Positions 1 to 6,716 of a DNA stretch of 11,657 nt are shown here, piece after piece; within the stretch, counting starts at the first letter, position 1; each line of letters opens with the position of its first letter. Under the pieces are notes generated by a model. The model ran no database searches. It was not told the origin of the DNA and saw only the letters and a program-made list of their open reading frames with translations. Source of the stretch: Planctomicrobium sp. (GTDB lineage: Bacteria > Planctomycetota > Planctomycetia > Planctomycetales > Planctomycetaceae); the NCBI GenBank assembly GCA_029259835.1, contig JAJDEL010000017.1, positions 1 to 11,657 of the forward strand. The letters run 5' to 3'. A program made the translations under genes and the position numbers.

Positions 1-377
1 GCTGCGAATTGAGCGGTCGGGAGACCGAAACTCTTCATTGCCGACTTCTCCAAAAGACGATTCTGAGCCACTTCCAGAACTTGCGGGCCAGGGCGAACTG
101 GGGTCTGTTTCTCGATTCGATTGAGCGCCTCGGTCGAAATATTTTCAAACTCAAGCGTGACCACGTTGACGCTGCTTGCGAATTGATCAAGAGCATCCAT
201 GTCGTCGTAAGACGCGGACCACTCTTTGTCTGCAACCGCACCAGTCGGGGTTTCACAGTCAGGTGAAAAGACATGCACGCCGTACCCCAGACGCCGAGCC
301 TCAATGGCAAACATCCGCCCTAGTTGTCCGCTCCCGAGGATTCCTAACGTCGCTCCCGGAGTAATCTGCTTCAACAT
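1..377 (-). CDS. purK: N5-carboxyaminoimidazole ribonucleotide synthase, PurK (N-terminal part, cut by window edge)
   Basis: Only the first 125 codons are in the window; the rest continues beyond base 1. PurK uses ATP and bicarbonate to convert AIR to N5-CAIR in purine synthesis, in the cytoplasm. The fragment shows the biotin-carboxylase-like N-terminal fold of ATP-grasp carboxylases. A nucleotide-fold loop GILGSGQLGRM lies at about residues 12-22, followed by the short strand LEFEN near residue 75 and an N-R-L-x-E-K segment leading to GLPTAQF near residue 120, both typical of PurK. The ATP-grasp core is not visible. The ATG at 375-377 is chosen because the GILG motif follows after about ten residues, as in homologues; the Shine-Dalgarno is weak (AAGAG). 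The gene lies 80 bases after purE in the same direction, the usual purEK pairing, so co-transcription is likely. Confidence 0.95.
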   Translation of the reverse strand, partial: MLKQITPGATLGILGSGQLGRMFAIEARRLGYGVHVFSPDCETPTGAVADKEWSASYDDMDALDQFASSVNVVTLEFENISTEALNRIEKQTPVRPGPQVLEVAQNRLLEKSAMKSFGLPTAQFA

Positions 378-407
378 ACACAACTCTTGAGTAAAAATGT
401 CTGGTTT

Positions 408-441
408 TGCCTCGCGGGATCACACTGAGGTGAACGAGGCA
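408..441 (-). repeat. Inverted repeat (hairpin) in the purE-purK spacer
   Basis: TGCCTCG at 408-414 is exactly complementary to CGAGGCA at 435-441. Inside it, TCAC (420-423) can pair with GTGA (430-433) around a six-base loop. In purEK mRNA this would form a bulged hairpin ending about 31 bases before the purK start. No T-run follows directly, so it does not look like a terminator. A role in mRNA processing or in setting the PurE:PurK ratio is only a guess. Confidence 0.4.
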
Positions 442-457
442 GCCTTTCCCGCGGGCA

Positions 458-949
458 CTATAATTCCGAGTTCTCCAGAACTTTGTCAGTTTGTTCTTTT
501 TGAAACGCATGCAGTTTTTCGCGAAGTTCTGGGCGGGTGTTTGCCAGTATTCGAATCGCCAGAAGTGCAGCGTTTTTACTCCCTGACTCACCGATTGCCA
601 ATGTCCCCACTGGAACGCCGCCTGGCATTTGTACAATCGAAAGCAACGAATCGAGACCATTGAGCGCCCGACTTTTGACCGGCACTCCAAGGACTGGAAG
701 CACTGTTTGCGAAGCAACCATGCCTGGCAGGTGAGCAGCACCACCAGCTCCGGCGATGATGACTTCCAGCCCACGACCTTCGGCGGTCTTGGCGTATTCA
801 TTCATCCAGTCTGGAGTCCGATGAGCTGAGACAACTTTGCATTCATGCTCGACACCGAACTCCTTGAGAATGTCCGCAGCCGGCTGCATCGTGTCCCAAT
901 CGGAGGTGCTCCCCATAATGACACCGACGAGTGGTTCGTTTTTCGCCAT
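458..949 (-). CDS. purE: N5-carboxyaminoimidazole ribonucleotide mutase, PurE (class I)
   Basis: PurE moves the carboxyl group of N5-CAIR to carbon 4 to give CAIR in purine synthesis; the cytoplasmic enzyme is an octamer in known cases. The 163-residue length is normal for stand-alone bacterial PurE. The substrate-binding motif G13-S-T-S-D17-W is present, as is the catalytic histidine in SAHRTP (H43). The glycine-rich [11 protein letters not shown] loop covers residues 67-77, and [13 protein letters not shown] covers 108-120. A neighbouring purK supports the class I mutase assignment over the class II AIR carboxylase. The ATG at 947-949 is preceded by GGAG at an 8-base spacing, a good ribosome site. 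argS ends 49 bases upstream with no terminator visible between them, so argS-purE-purK may be one transcript. Confidence 0.97.
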   Translation of the reverse strand: MAKNEPLVGVIMGSTSDWDTMQPAADILKEFGVEHECKVVSAHRTPDWMNEYAKTAEGRGLEVIIAGAGGAAHLPGMVASQTVLPVLGVPVKSRALNGLDSLLSIVQMPGGVPVGTLAIGESGSKNAALLAIRILANTRPELREKLHAFQKEQTDKVLENSEL

Positions 950-998
950 GAACTCAACTCCTGATAATTCTTAGTTACAATTGCTCATTGGCTCAAGA

Positions 999-2975
999 TT
1001 ACATCTTCTCACAGACTTCAATTCCCAGCAATTCCAGGCCCTGTTTGATGACTCTGCCAGAGAGGTCAATCAACTTCAGGCGACTTTGCTTGGTCGTTTC
1101 GTTATCTGCTTTGAGAACGTTGCACTCACCGTAGAACGTGGTGAGAACGCCTGCAAGTTCGAAGAGGTATTGGGTGAGCAAATTCGGGCGATATTCGCTC
1201 ACCACAGCGTCGAGAGCTTCTCCGAATCGGCAGAGTTTCAAGGCGAGTGCGCGCTCTGCCGGGTCATCGAGGTGCACTTGAAAATTGCTCTTGCGAAGTT
1301 CGGTGAGATCGATCTCACCTTTGAGGAAGATCCCTTGGATGCGAGCGTAGGCGTATTGCATGTATGTTGCGGTATCACCTGTTTTGGCGAGCATCTTGTC
1401 CCAGTCGAAGACATAATCGCTTTCTCGGTTGTGGTGCAGATCGGCGTATTTAATGCCGCCGATCCCGACAATTAGAGCGATTTCATCACGAGTGGTTTCA
1501 TCAAGTTCTGGAGCAGGGTTGCCCTCGGCATCGGTTTTTTCATCGTCATTACTGGCGACGATTTCGCGCGCTTTGCGAACTGCTTCGTCGAGCAAACTTT
1601 CCAGTCCGACATTATCACCGGAGCGAGTTTTGAAGGGTCGGCGGTCTTCGCCCATGACGGTTCCAAAACTGACATGCTGCAAGTTGATGTCGGTATCCAG
1701 CCAGAGTTTGATGGTTTCCACGAGCAGTTTGAAATGCTCGCTTTGCCGGGCATCGACAACGTATAAAACCGACTCTGCTTTGAACTCTTTAATGCGGTAC
1801 TGAACCGTCGCTAAATCGGTCGTCGCATAGGTGTAAGCCCCATCGGCTTTCTGCACGATAAACGGTGCCGTGTTGCCTTCGATGAAAACGCACTTGGCAC
1901 CATCGCTTTCTTTCGCGATTCCTTTTTCTTCCAGTTCGGTCACGACCTTTGCCAGCATTGAATTATAAAAACTCTCGCCGAGCATCTTGTCGAACTGAAC
2001 GTCAAGCAGATCGTAAATGCCTTGCAAAGCCGCGATGCAGTGCGGCATGAACTGACCCCACATGAGCTGGTTTTCGACATCGCCAGCATGCAGTTTGGCG
2101 GTCTCTTTGCGTGCCAAACGAGCGATGTCCGGGTGTCCATCGGCGAGTTTTTTTAGCTCTTCGTGCTGTTCAACAAACGCTCGCTTGGCTTCGAATTTCT
2201 TGAGCGATTCTTTCGCAGAACTGACGTCCGCTCGCTGTTTTTTGAGAGCTTTCTTCTGCTTCTTATCATTTGGGTCAGTGTTGGCTTCAGTTTTTTTCAG
2301 TGCAGCAGCGAGAGTTTCGATGCGTGCTTCTTCGACAGGAATCATAGCGACCGCAGAGTGATAGTCGCTGAGCGTATTGACCAGTCGATATAGCCTCGCC
2401 AGTTCGCCAACGGCGTTTTGGTCATAAGCATTCTTGTCGACAAAATGTTTGTAGCCGTAGATGATCATTCCGAACTGAGTGCCCCAGTCACCGATATGAT
2501 TATCGCTGATCACATTGTGTCCCAGGAACCGCAGTGTCCGTTGCAACGAATCCCCAATGACTGAACTTCGCAAGTGTCCGACGTGCATCGGCTTGGCGAC
2601 GTTCGGTGAGGAGAAATCGATCACAATCGTTTTCGGAGTTTCGACTGGATAGACACCGACCAAACCGTGGCTGGAAGCATCGTTAACACGCTCTTCTACA
2701 ACATCGTCTCGCAAACGTAGGTTGATAAATCCCGGACCTGCAATTTCTGGTGGATCGCACAAGTCGCTGACATCCAGTTTCTCTACGATACTCGTCGCTA
2801 ACTCGCGTGGGTTCACGCCGTTCCGCTTTCCGAGCGGCATCGCACAATTTGCTTGGAAATCTCCGAAGCGAGTATCCTGTGCTGGCTTGACCATTTCCGC
2901 GAATGGTTGTGGCTCTTCTGTGAAGTCGCTTAAGACGTGAGCAAATCGTGTTTGGAGTTCGTGAAGAATGTTCAT
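999..2975 (-). CDS. argS: Arginyl-tRNA synthetase (class I) with a lysine-rich insert
   Basis: Charges tRNA-Arg with arginine in the cytoplasm. The 658 residues from the ATG at 2973-2975 include the N-terminal tRNA-recognition (Arg_S) domain at about 1-100. The signature SSPNVAKPMHVGHLRSSVIG follows, with the HIGH-type motif at 131-134 (HVGH). The segment at 442-453 (GEDRRPFKTRSG) is where KMSKS would lie in other class I enzymes; its absence is normal for many ArgRS. A DALR-type anticodon-binding domain runs from about 535 to the C-terminus. Residues about 206-290 are a lysine/alanine/glutamate-rich, probably helical insertion in the catalytic domain that short bacterial ArgRS lack. An in-frame GTG at 3021-3023 is rejected as start because it lies inside the upstream terminator stem and adds only nonconserved residues. 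No clear Shine-Dalgarno precedes the ATG. A terminator hairpin just upstream suggests transcriptional control. Confidence 0.96.
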   Translation of the reverse strand: MNILHELQTRFAHVLSDFTEEPQPFAEMVKPAQDTRFGDFQANCAMPLGKRNGVNPRELATSIVEKLDVSDLCDPPEIAGPGFINLRLRDDVVEERVNDASSHGLVGVYPVETPKTIVIDFSSPNVAKPMHVGHLRSSVIGDSLQRTLRFLGHNVISDNHIGDWGTQFGMIIYGYKHFVDKNAYDQNAVGELARLYRLVNTLSDYHSAVAMIPVEEARIETLAAALKKTEANTDPNDKKQKKALKKQRADVSSAKESLKKFEAKRAFVEQHEELKKLADGHPDIARLARKETAKLHAGDVENQLMWGQFMPHCIAALQGIYDLLDVQFDKMLGESFYNSMLAKVVTELEEKGIAKESDGAKCVFIEGNTAPFIVQKADGAYTYATTDLATVQYRIKEFKAESVLYVVDARQSEHFKLLVETIKLWLDTDINLQHVSFGTVMGEDRRPFKTRSGDNVGLESLLDEAVRKAREIVASNDDEKTDAEGNPAPELDETTRDEIALIVGIGGIKYADLHHNRESDYVFDWDKMLAKTGDTATYMQYAYARIQGIFLKGEIDLTELRKSNFQVHLDDPAERALALKLCRFGEALDAVVSEYRPNLLTQYLFELAGVLTTFYGECNVLKADNETTKQSRLKLIDLSGRVIKQGLELLGIEVCEKM

Positions 2976-3004
2976 TGAAAACTTAGGGTTCTTGGAGAAG
3001 TGCG

Positions 3005-3038
3005 AAAAAATTATGCCGCACACTTTGAGTGTACGGCA
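3005..3038 (-). terminator. Intrinsic terminator after rsfS / possible argS attenuator
   Basis: On the minus strand an 11-pair stem (TGCCGTACACT with AGTGTGCGGCA, one G-U pair in RNA) closes a CAA loop. It is followed by TAATTTTTT, a textbook Rho-independent terminator. The arms are 3028-3038 and 3014-3024, and the T-run is 3005-3010. It begins 42 bases after the rsfS stop and ends 29 bases before the argS ATG. The 29 bases left over hold no promoter-like sequence, so argS is probably transcribed through it. That would make it an attenuator in the argS leader as well as a terminator for rsfS. Confidence 0.85.
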
Positions 3039-3080
3039 ATGCGTTCGAGCTAAATTCGATAATGTTTTTGTGAGCGCGTT

Positions 3081-3539
3081 CTAGACTTCTGATTCGACAA
3101 CCGCCTGCCAGTCGACTCTTGGAGCATCTGCCCAGAGATTTTCGAGATCGTAGAGTTCCCGAGCGTCTGGGGAGAAAACGTGCAGAACGACATCTCCGTA
3201 ATCTTGGCAAATCCATTCGGTATCGTAACCGGCAGTGCTGCGTCGGTGAGAGCCGGATTCATCAGTCATGACATCGTCTGCGTGATCGGAAATCGCGTGT
3301 AGCTGTCTGCGGCTTTTGCCTGTTGCGATGACGAAGTAATCAAAAAGCGGTGTGATTTGAGTTAAATCGAGAACGACAACATCCACCCCGCGATATTCAT
3401 CGCAGATTGCTGCGACACGGCGAGCATTTTCCAGAGCGCGCTGAACCACTTCAAGTCGGCGGATGCCTGTCACCTGACCGTCAGTTTTGCTGACTCGCAT
3501 TTCAGTTACGTTTGTCAATTCGTTTTCCTCATGTCTCAT
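3081..3539 (-). CDS. rsfS: Ribosomal silencing factor RsfS (Iojap/DUF143 family)
   Basis: RsfS binds protein L14 (uL14) on the large ribosomal subunit and blocks joining of the subunits when nutrients are short. The family core starts near residue 30 with a helix (RALENARRVAAICDEYRG). The strand VVVLDL and the segment TPLFDYFVIATGKSRRQL-HAISDH at about 62-86 follow. The conserved C-terminal block is EWICQDYGDVVLHVFSPDAR plus YDLENLWADAP at about 108-140. The total of 152 residues is slightly long for the family because of a nonconserved N-terminal tail of about 28. The start is uncertain: GTG at 3548, ATG at 3539, TTG at 3518 (best placed after a GAGGA sequence) or ATG at 3500 are all possible. 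hppA ends 66 bases upstream with no terminator between, so the two may share a transcript; a strong terminator follows. No nadD or RNA-modifying partner is seen next to it. Confidence 0.93.
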   Translation of the reverse strand: MRHEENELTNVTEMRVSKTDGQVTGIRRLEVVQRALENARRVAAICDEYRGVDVVVLDLTQITPLFDYFVIATGKSRRQLHAISDHADDVMTDESGSHRRSTAGYDTEWICQDYGDVVLHVFSPDARELYDLENLWADAPRVDWQAVVESEV

Positions 3540-3605
3540 TCTGACCACTTTTTCCCAATTCTACGCATTCACGGTCAGGATACGAGGGAGAAAACGACAA
3601 TTTGA

Positions 3606-6200
3606 CTAGAAATACAGTGCATATCGGACGATCAGGCCGGCAAAGACCACGCTGACCATACTCATCAGTTTAATGAGGATATTCAAACTCGGTCCGGAGG
3701 TGTCCTTAAACGGGTCACCAACCGTATCCCCGACGACTGCAGCTTTGTGGGCATCGGTCCCTTTTCCGCCGTGAGCACCTGATTCAATATATTTTTTCGC
3801 ATTATCCCAGGCACCACCTGCGTTCGACATCATTACTGCGACGGCAAAGCCGGATGTTAATCCACCAGCCAACATTCCCATCACGCCACCGACACCCAGA
3901 AGTAAACCGACCACAACCGGAACGATCAGTCCTAGCATCGCCGGACCGATCATTTCCCGCTGAGCGGCAACCGTACTGATATCGACACATGCGGAGTAGT
4001 CAGGTTCGGCAGTCCCTTCCATGATGCCAGTAATCTCGTGGAACTGTCGCCGGACTTCTTCCACCATCGCTTTTGCCGATCTTCCGACCGCTTTCATCGT
4101 CATGGCACAGAAGACGAAGGCAAGCATCACACCCATAAACATTCCGACAAGCACACGAGGGTTCATGATTGTAATGTCGTAGTAGCGGACAAAATCCGGC
4201 ATTCTGGCTTTAGTTGCGTCGACTAGAACTCCACGATTCGCCAGTTCTTTCAGATTCAGCGTGACGGTCTCACCGACTTTTGCGTCTTTACCAATGATAT
4301 CTTTCGTTTGATCCGCATGAAATTTTGAGAGCGGAGGAAAGACGAGATAGGCGTGTGCGCTTTCATTTCCAGATTCGCGAACTGCCAGAAGGCTTGGTCT
4401 AATGACCATTGCTGTTGCGTTTGACAGATCTTGAGATTCGACGACTTCAACGTGTTCGACCCAACGTTCAAAACCAACACGCACTTCTTCGACATAAGCT
4501 GCCATCAAAGCCAGCGCTGTCAGTGCTGCTGATCCAATTGCAAACCCTTTTCCAGTTGCCGCTGTGGTGTTTCCCAGACTGTCGAGCGCGTCGGTGCGTT
4601 GACGGACGATCGGGTCGAGTTTGCTCATTTCGGCATTCCCACCAGCATTATCAGCAATGGGTCCGTAAGCGTCGGTCGCCAGAGTAATTCCGAGCGTGCT
4701 GAGCATCCCGACGGCGGCAATCGCGACACCATACAACCCCATTGTAAACAGAGTGGAATCTCCAAACTGGAAACCGGTACATGCGCCAAAGGAGAGCATG
4801 ATCGCACTGCCAACAACAACGATAGGAACCCAAACGCTGTAAAATCCTTCAGCGATCCCTGCGATGATGACCGTCGCTGGGCCAGTCGCGGTTTGATCGG
4901 CGATTCGTTTTGTCGGTGCATACACGTCGCTCGTGGAGTATTCAGTCCACCAGCCAATGATGGTTCCGGAAAGGAGACCGATCACGACGGACGCGAAAAC
5001 CCCAAACATTTGCGTGCCGTGTCGCAGTCCATCGGTTGCGAGTTCTTCAGCCATCGCCGTGGATGGTCTGACGAGCATGATGTACACGACGATTGCTGCC
5101 ATCACTGCAACACCGAGGCTGCTCCCTTTGATGCCAGTCCCGAGTGCGTGCAGAAGTTTCTTTTGATCTGCGTTCTCATCGGTCCGTACGAGGAAGACAC
5201 CCAGGATTGAAAGACCAATTCCGAGTCCGGCGAGGACCATCGGCAGGAGAAGCATCATCAACTGCATTTTGATGTGCCCCTGATACGCCGCAACTCCAAT
5301 CGCCGCGGATGCCAGAATCGACCCGCAATATGATTCGTAAAGATCCGCACCCATCCCTGCAACATCTCCAACATTGTCACCAACGTTGTCTGCGATGGTT
5401 GCCGGGTTGCGAGGATCGTCTTCTGGAATTCCAGCTTCAACTTTCCCGACAAGGTCAGCACCGACGTCCGCCGCTTTCGTGAAGATCCCTCCACCAACGC
5501 GTGCAAACAAAGCTTGACTACTCGCTCCCATTCCGAAACAAAGCATCGTCACAGTGATCTCTTCGAGGGAAAGCGAATCCCCGAATATTGGGAAAATCCA
5601 ATAGAGAACCGCAAACCAAAGACAGATATCAAGCAGCCCCAAACCGACAACCGTTAACCCCATCACGGCACCACTTCGGAAAGCAACTTGTAGACCGTCG
5701 TTGAGACTGGTCTTACATGCTTGTGCTGTTCGGGAACTCGCGAGAGTCGCCGTTTTCATTCCACACCAGCCCGCCAGGGCTGAGAAAAAGCCGCCTGAAA
5801 GAAACGCAATCGGAACCAGAGTTGACTGAGCCTTAAAGACAAAGGCTACGAGGAGAAGGAAGGCGCAAGTGATTGCAAAGAAAATTCCGACAACGCGATA
5901 CTGTCGCCAAAGATACGCATCAGCCCCGTCGCGAACGTGCCCGGCGATATTGACCATCAGGTCGTCGCCTTCGTCCTGTTCCACCATCCATTTGAAAAAT
6001 TTGTATGCAAAGAACAGTGCCGTGCAGGCGCCTGAAATCGCAATCAACCAACCGATGAAGACTCCCACGACAGGAGCTTCTGCGCTTGAATCCGCCGCAA
6101 GGAGTGGTGTTGCGATGAACACAACTGCAAGGCTCACCAATCCCATTCGAAATCGCTTCCAGAACGCTGATTCGGTCGAAGCAGTTTCATTGTTGAACAT
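3606..6200 (-). CDS. hppA: Membrane-bound ion-translocating pyrophosphatase (K+-dependent type)
   Basis: An integral membrane pump that uses cytoplasmic pyrophosphate hydrolysis to export H+ or Na+. Signatures are complete: [13 protein letters not shown] (245-257), [20 protein letters not shown] (260-279), DNAGGNAEM (517-525), [10 protein letters not shown] (543-552), and DNAKKYIE plus [17 protein letters not shown] (799-840). Alanine at 547 and glycine at 550 match the K+-dependent subfamily; K+-independent enzymes have lysine and threonine there. H+ versus Na+ specificity cannot be settled by eye. At 864 residues it is longer than the usual 670-770. Part of the excess is a signal-peptide-like N-terminus (hydrophobic 20-34, then A-A-D) and a hydrophilic insert at about 570-676, between the helix after GNTTAA and the next helix. 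The start ATG has AAGGAG ten bases upstream. A promoter and structured leader lie upstream; rsfS follows in the same direction. Confidence 0.97.
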   Translation of the reverse strand: MFNNETASTESAFWKRFRMGLVSLAVVFIATPLLAADSSAEAPVVGVFIGWLIAISGACTALFFAYKFFKWMVEQDEGDDLMVNIAGHVRDGADAYLWRQYRVVGIFFAITCAFLLLVAFVFKAQSTLVPIAFLSGGFFSALAGWCGMKTATLASSRTAQACKTSLNDGLQVAFRSGAVMGLTVVGLGLLDICLWFAVLYWIFPIFGDSLSLEEITVTMLCFGMGASSQALFARVGGGIFTKAADVGADLVGKVEAGIPEDDPRNPATIADNVGDNVGDVAGMGADLYESYCGSILASAAIGVAAYQGHIKMQLMMLLLPMVLAGLGIGLSILGVFLVRTDENADQKKLLHALGTGIKGSSLGVAVMAAIVVYIMLVRPSTAMAEELATDGLRHGTQMFGVFASVVIGLLSGTIIGWWTEYSTSDVYAPTKRIADQTATGPATVIIAGIAEGFYSVWVPIVVVGSAIMLSFGACTGFQFGDSTLFTMGLYGVAIAAVGMLSTLGITLATDAYGPIADNAGGNAEMSKLDPIVRQRTDALDSLGNTTAATGKGFAIGSAALTALALMAAYVEEVRVGFERWVEHVEVVESQDLSNATAMVIRPSLLAVRESGNESAHAYLVFPPLSKFHADQTKDIIGKDAKVGETVTLNLKELANRGVLVDATKARMPDFVRYYDITIMNPRVLVGMFMGVMLAFVFCAMTMKAVGRSAKAMVEEVRRQFHEITGIMEGTAEPDYSACVDISTVAAQREMIGPAMLGLIVPVVVGLLLGVGGVMGMLAGGLTSGFAVAVMMSNAGGAWDNAKKYIESGAHGGKGTDAHKAAVVGDTVGDPFKDTSGPSLNILIKLMSMVSVVFAGLIVRYALYF

Positions 6201-6229
6201 CTAGGTTTCGCTCCTTGATTTCGACGGGT

Positions 6230-6360
6230 CTCCTGCCTCGCTGTCGGTGAAAATCACCCACGAAACAGGAGCTATTTTCTGGAGAAGCTTTCGTCATCTG
6301 ACGAACTCCCCTCTATTAATGAAAACATCCTGAAAAACAAACACTTGGCGACTCACGCCA
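6230..6360 (-). promoter_or_regulatory. Structured 5' leader of hppA with several inverted repeats
   Basis: Downstream of the predicted hppA promoter the roughly 190-base leader contains several inverted repeats. TGGCG/CGCCA (6346-6350, 6356-6360) is followed on the minus strand by a T-rich stretch. TTCGTCA/TGACGAA (6290-6296, 6299-6305) is a seven-base perfect dyad. CTCCTG/CAGGAG (6230-6235, 6266-6271) encloses GGTGA/TCACC (6246-6250, 6254-6258). The last pair ends just before the AAGGAG ribosome site, so folding could affect translation. The tight dyad at 6290-6305 could instead be a protein operator. No known riboswitch was recognised. Confidence 0.45.
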
Positions 6361-6397
6361 GACTGTCTGTTCTTCAAGAGACGTAACTTTTGCGCGG

Positions 6398-6427
6398 AGT
6401 CTAGTGGGGTGGAAATTAGACTGTCAA
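6398..6427 (-). promoter_or_regulatory. Sigma70-like promoter for hppA
   Basis: On the minus strand a perfect -35 box TTGACA (6422-6427) is followed after 18 bases by TAGACT (6398-6403), which matches four of six bases of TATAAT. Transcription would start near 6391, giving a leader of about 190 bases before the hppA ATG at 6200. Planctomycete housekeeping promoters are not well characterised, so this rests on the general bacterial consensus. Confidence 0.5.
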
Positions 6428-6527
6428 TGCGGTCTACCGAGATAGCGACATGCAGGAATTATCAATCTGAATGAAGGTGCGAAATACTGCTTGAAAATTG
6501 CCACTCCCTCTTGAATCACAATTGGAT

Positions 6528-6557
6528 TTCACTTTCCGATTCTGGTTCGATTAGAAT
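6528..6557 (+). promoter_or_regulatory. Weak promoter candidate for the FAD oxidoreductase gene
   Basis: TAGAAT (6552-6557) matches five of six bases of the -10 consensus. An 18-base spacer separates it from TTCACT (6528-6533), which matches four of six bases of the -35 box. It would give a leader of about 150 bases. This match could easily arise by chance in A/T-rich DNA. Confidence 0.25.
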
Positions 6558-6716
6558 GGCTGAATCAGCGATCATTGTGTGATGAAAATAATCACCGCAT
6601 GCTGAATTGAGTGGGGAGATAGCTCGATTTATGATCCTTGAACTCCCAGGTATTTCAGGTCGTGTAAATTGTCCTTATCTGGTCACTAACATGCTTTAAA
6701 GCATTTTGAGAGACAA

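Larger units (their letters stand above)
6201..6716. other. Divergent intergenic region between hppA and the FAD oxidoreductase gene
   Basis: These 516 bases hold no convincing gene. The hppA-proximal half contains the hppA promoter and a structured leader, listed separately. The other half, about 6430-6716, is A/T-richer and carries a weak promoter candidate for the plus-strand gene. It also holds a small inverted repeat, GTGAT/ATCAC, near 6579-6597. No tRNA, transposon remnant or direct repeat was recognised. Confidence 0.7.

Noticed and set aside
442..460. Terminator after purE
   Set aside because: The GC-rich CCCGCGGG sequence and nearby inverted repeat lack an adjacent T-run, and purE and purK are normally expressed together.
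301..801. Open frame of 166 codons on the minus strand spanning the purE-purK junction
   Set aside because: It runs out of frame through both purE and the purK start, whose family motifs are clear, so it cannot be the coding frame.
981..1475. Open frame of 164 codons on the plus strand within argS
   Set aside because: It lies antisense to well-conserved argS codons, has no recognisable motif, and is explained by the codon use of the real gene.
2976..3023. Longer argS product starting at GTG 3021-3023
   Set aside because: The start would lie within the terminator stem, has no ribosome site, and adds a 16-residue tail that does not fit the family N-terminus.
4599..5210. Open frame of 203 codons on the plus strand within hppA
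   Set aside because: It is antisense to the conserved catalytic part of hppA. The translation is rich in D, H, R and S with no domain-like pattern, typical of a shadow frame.
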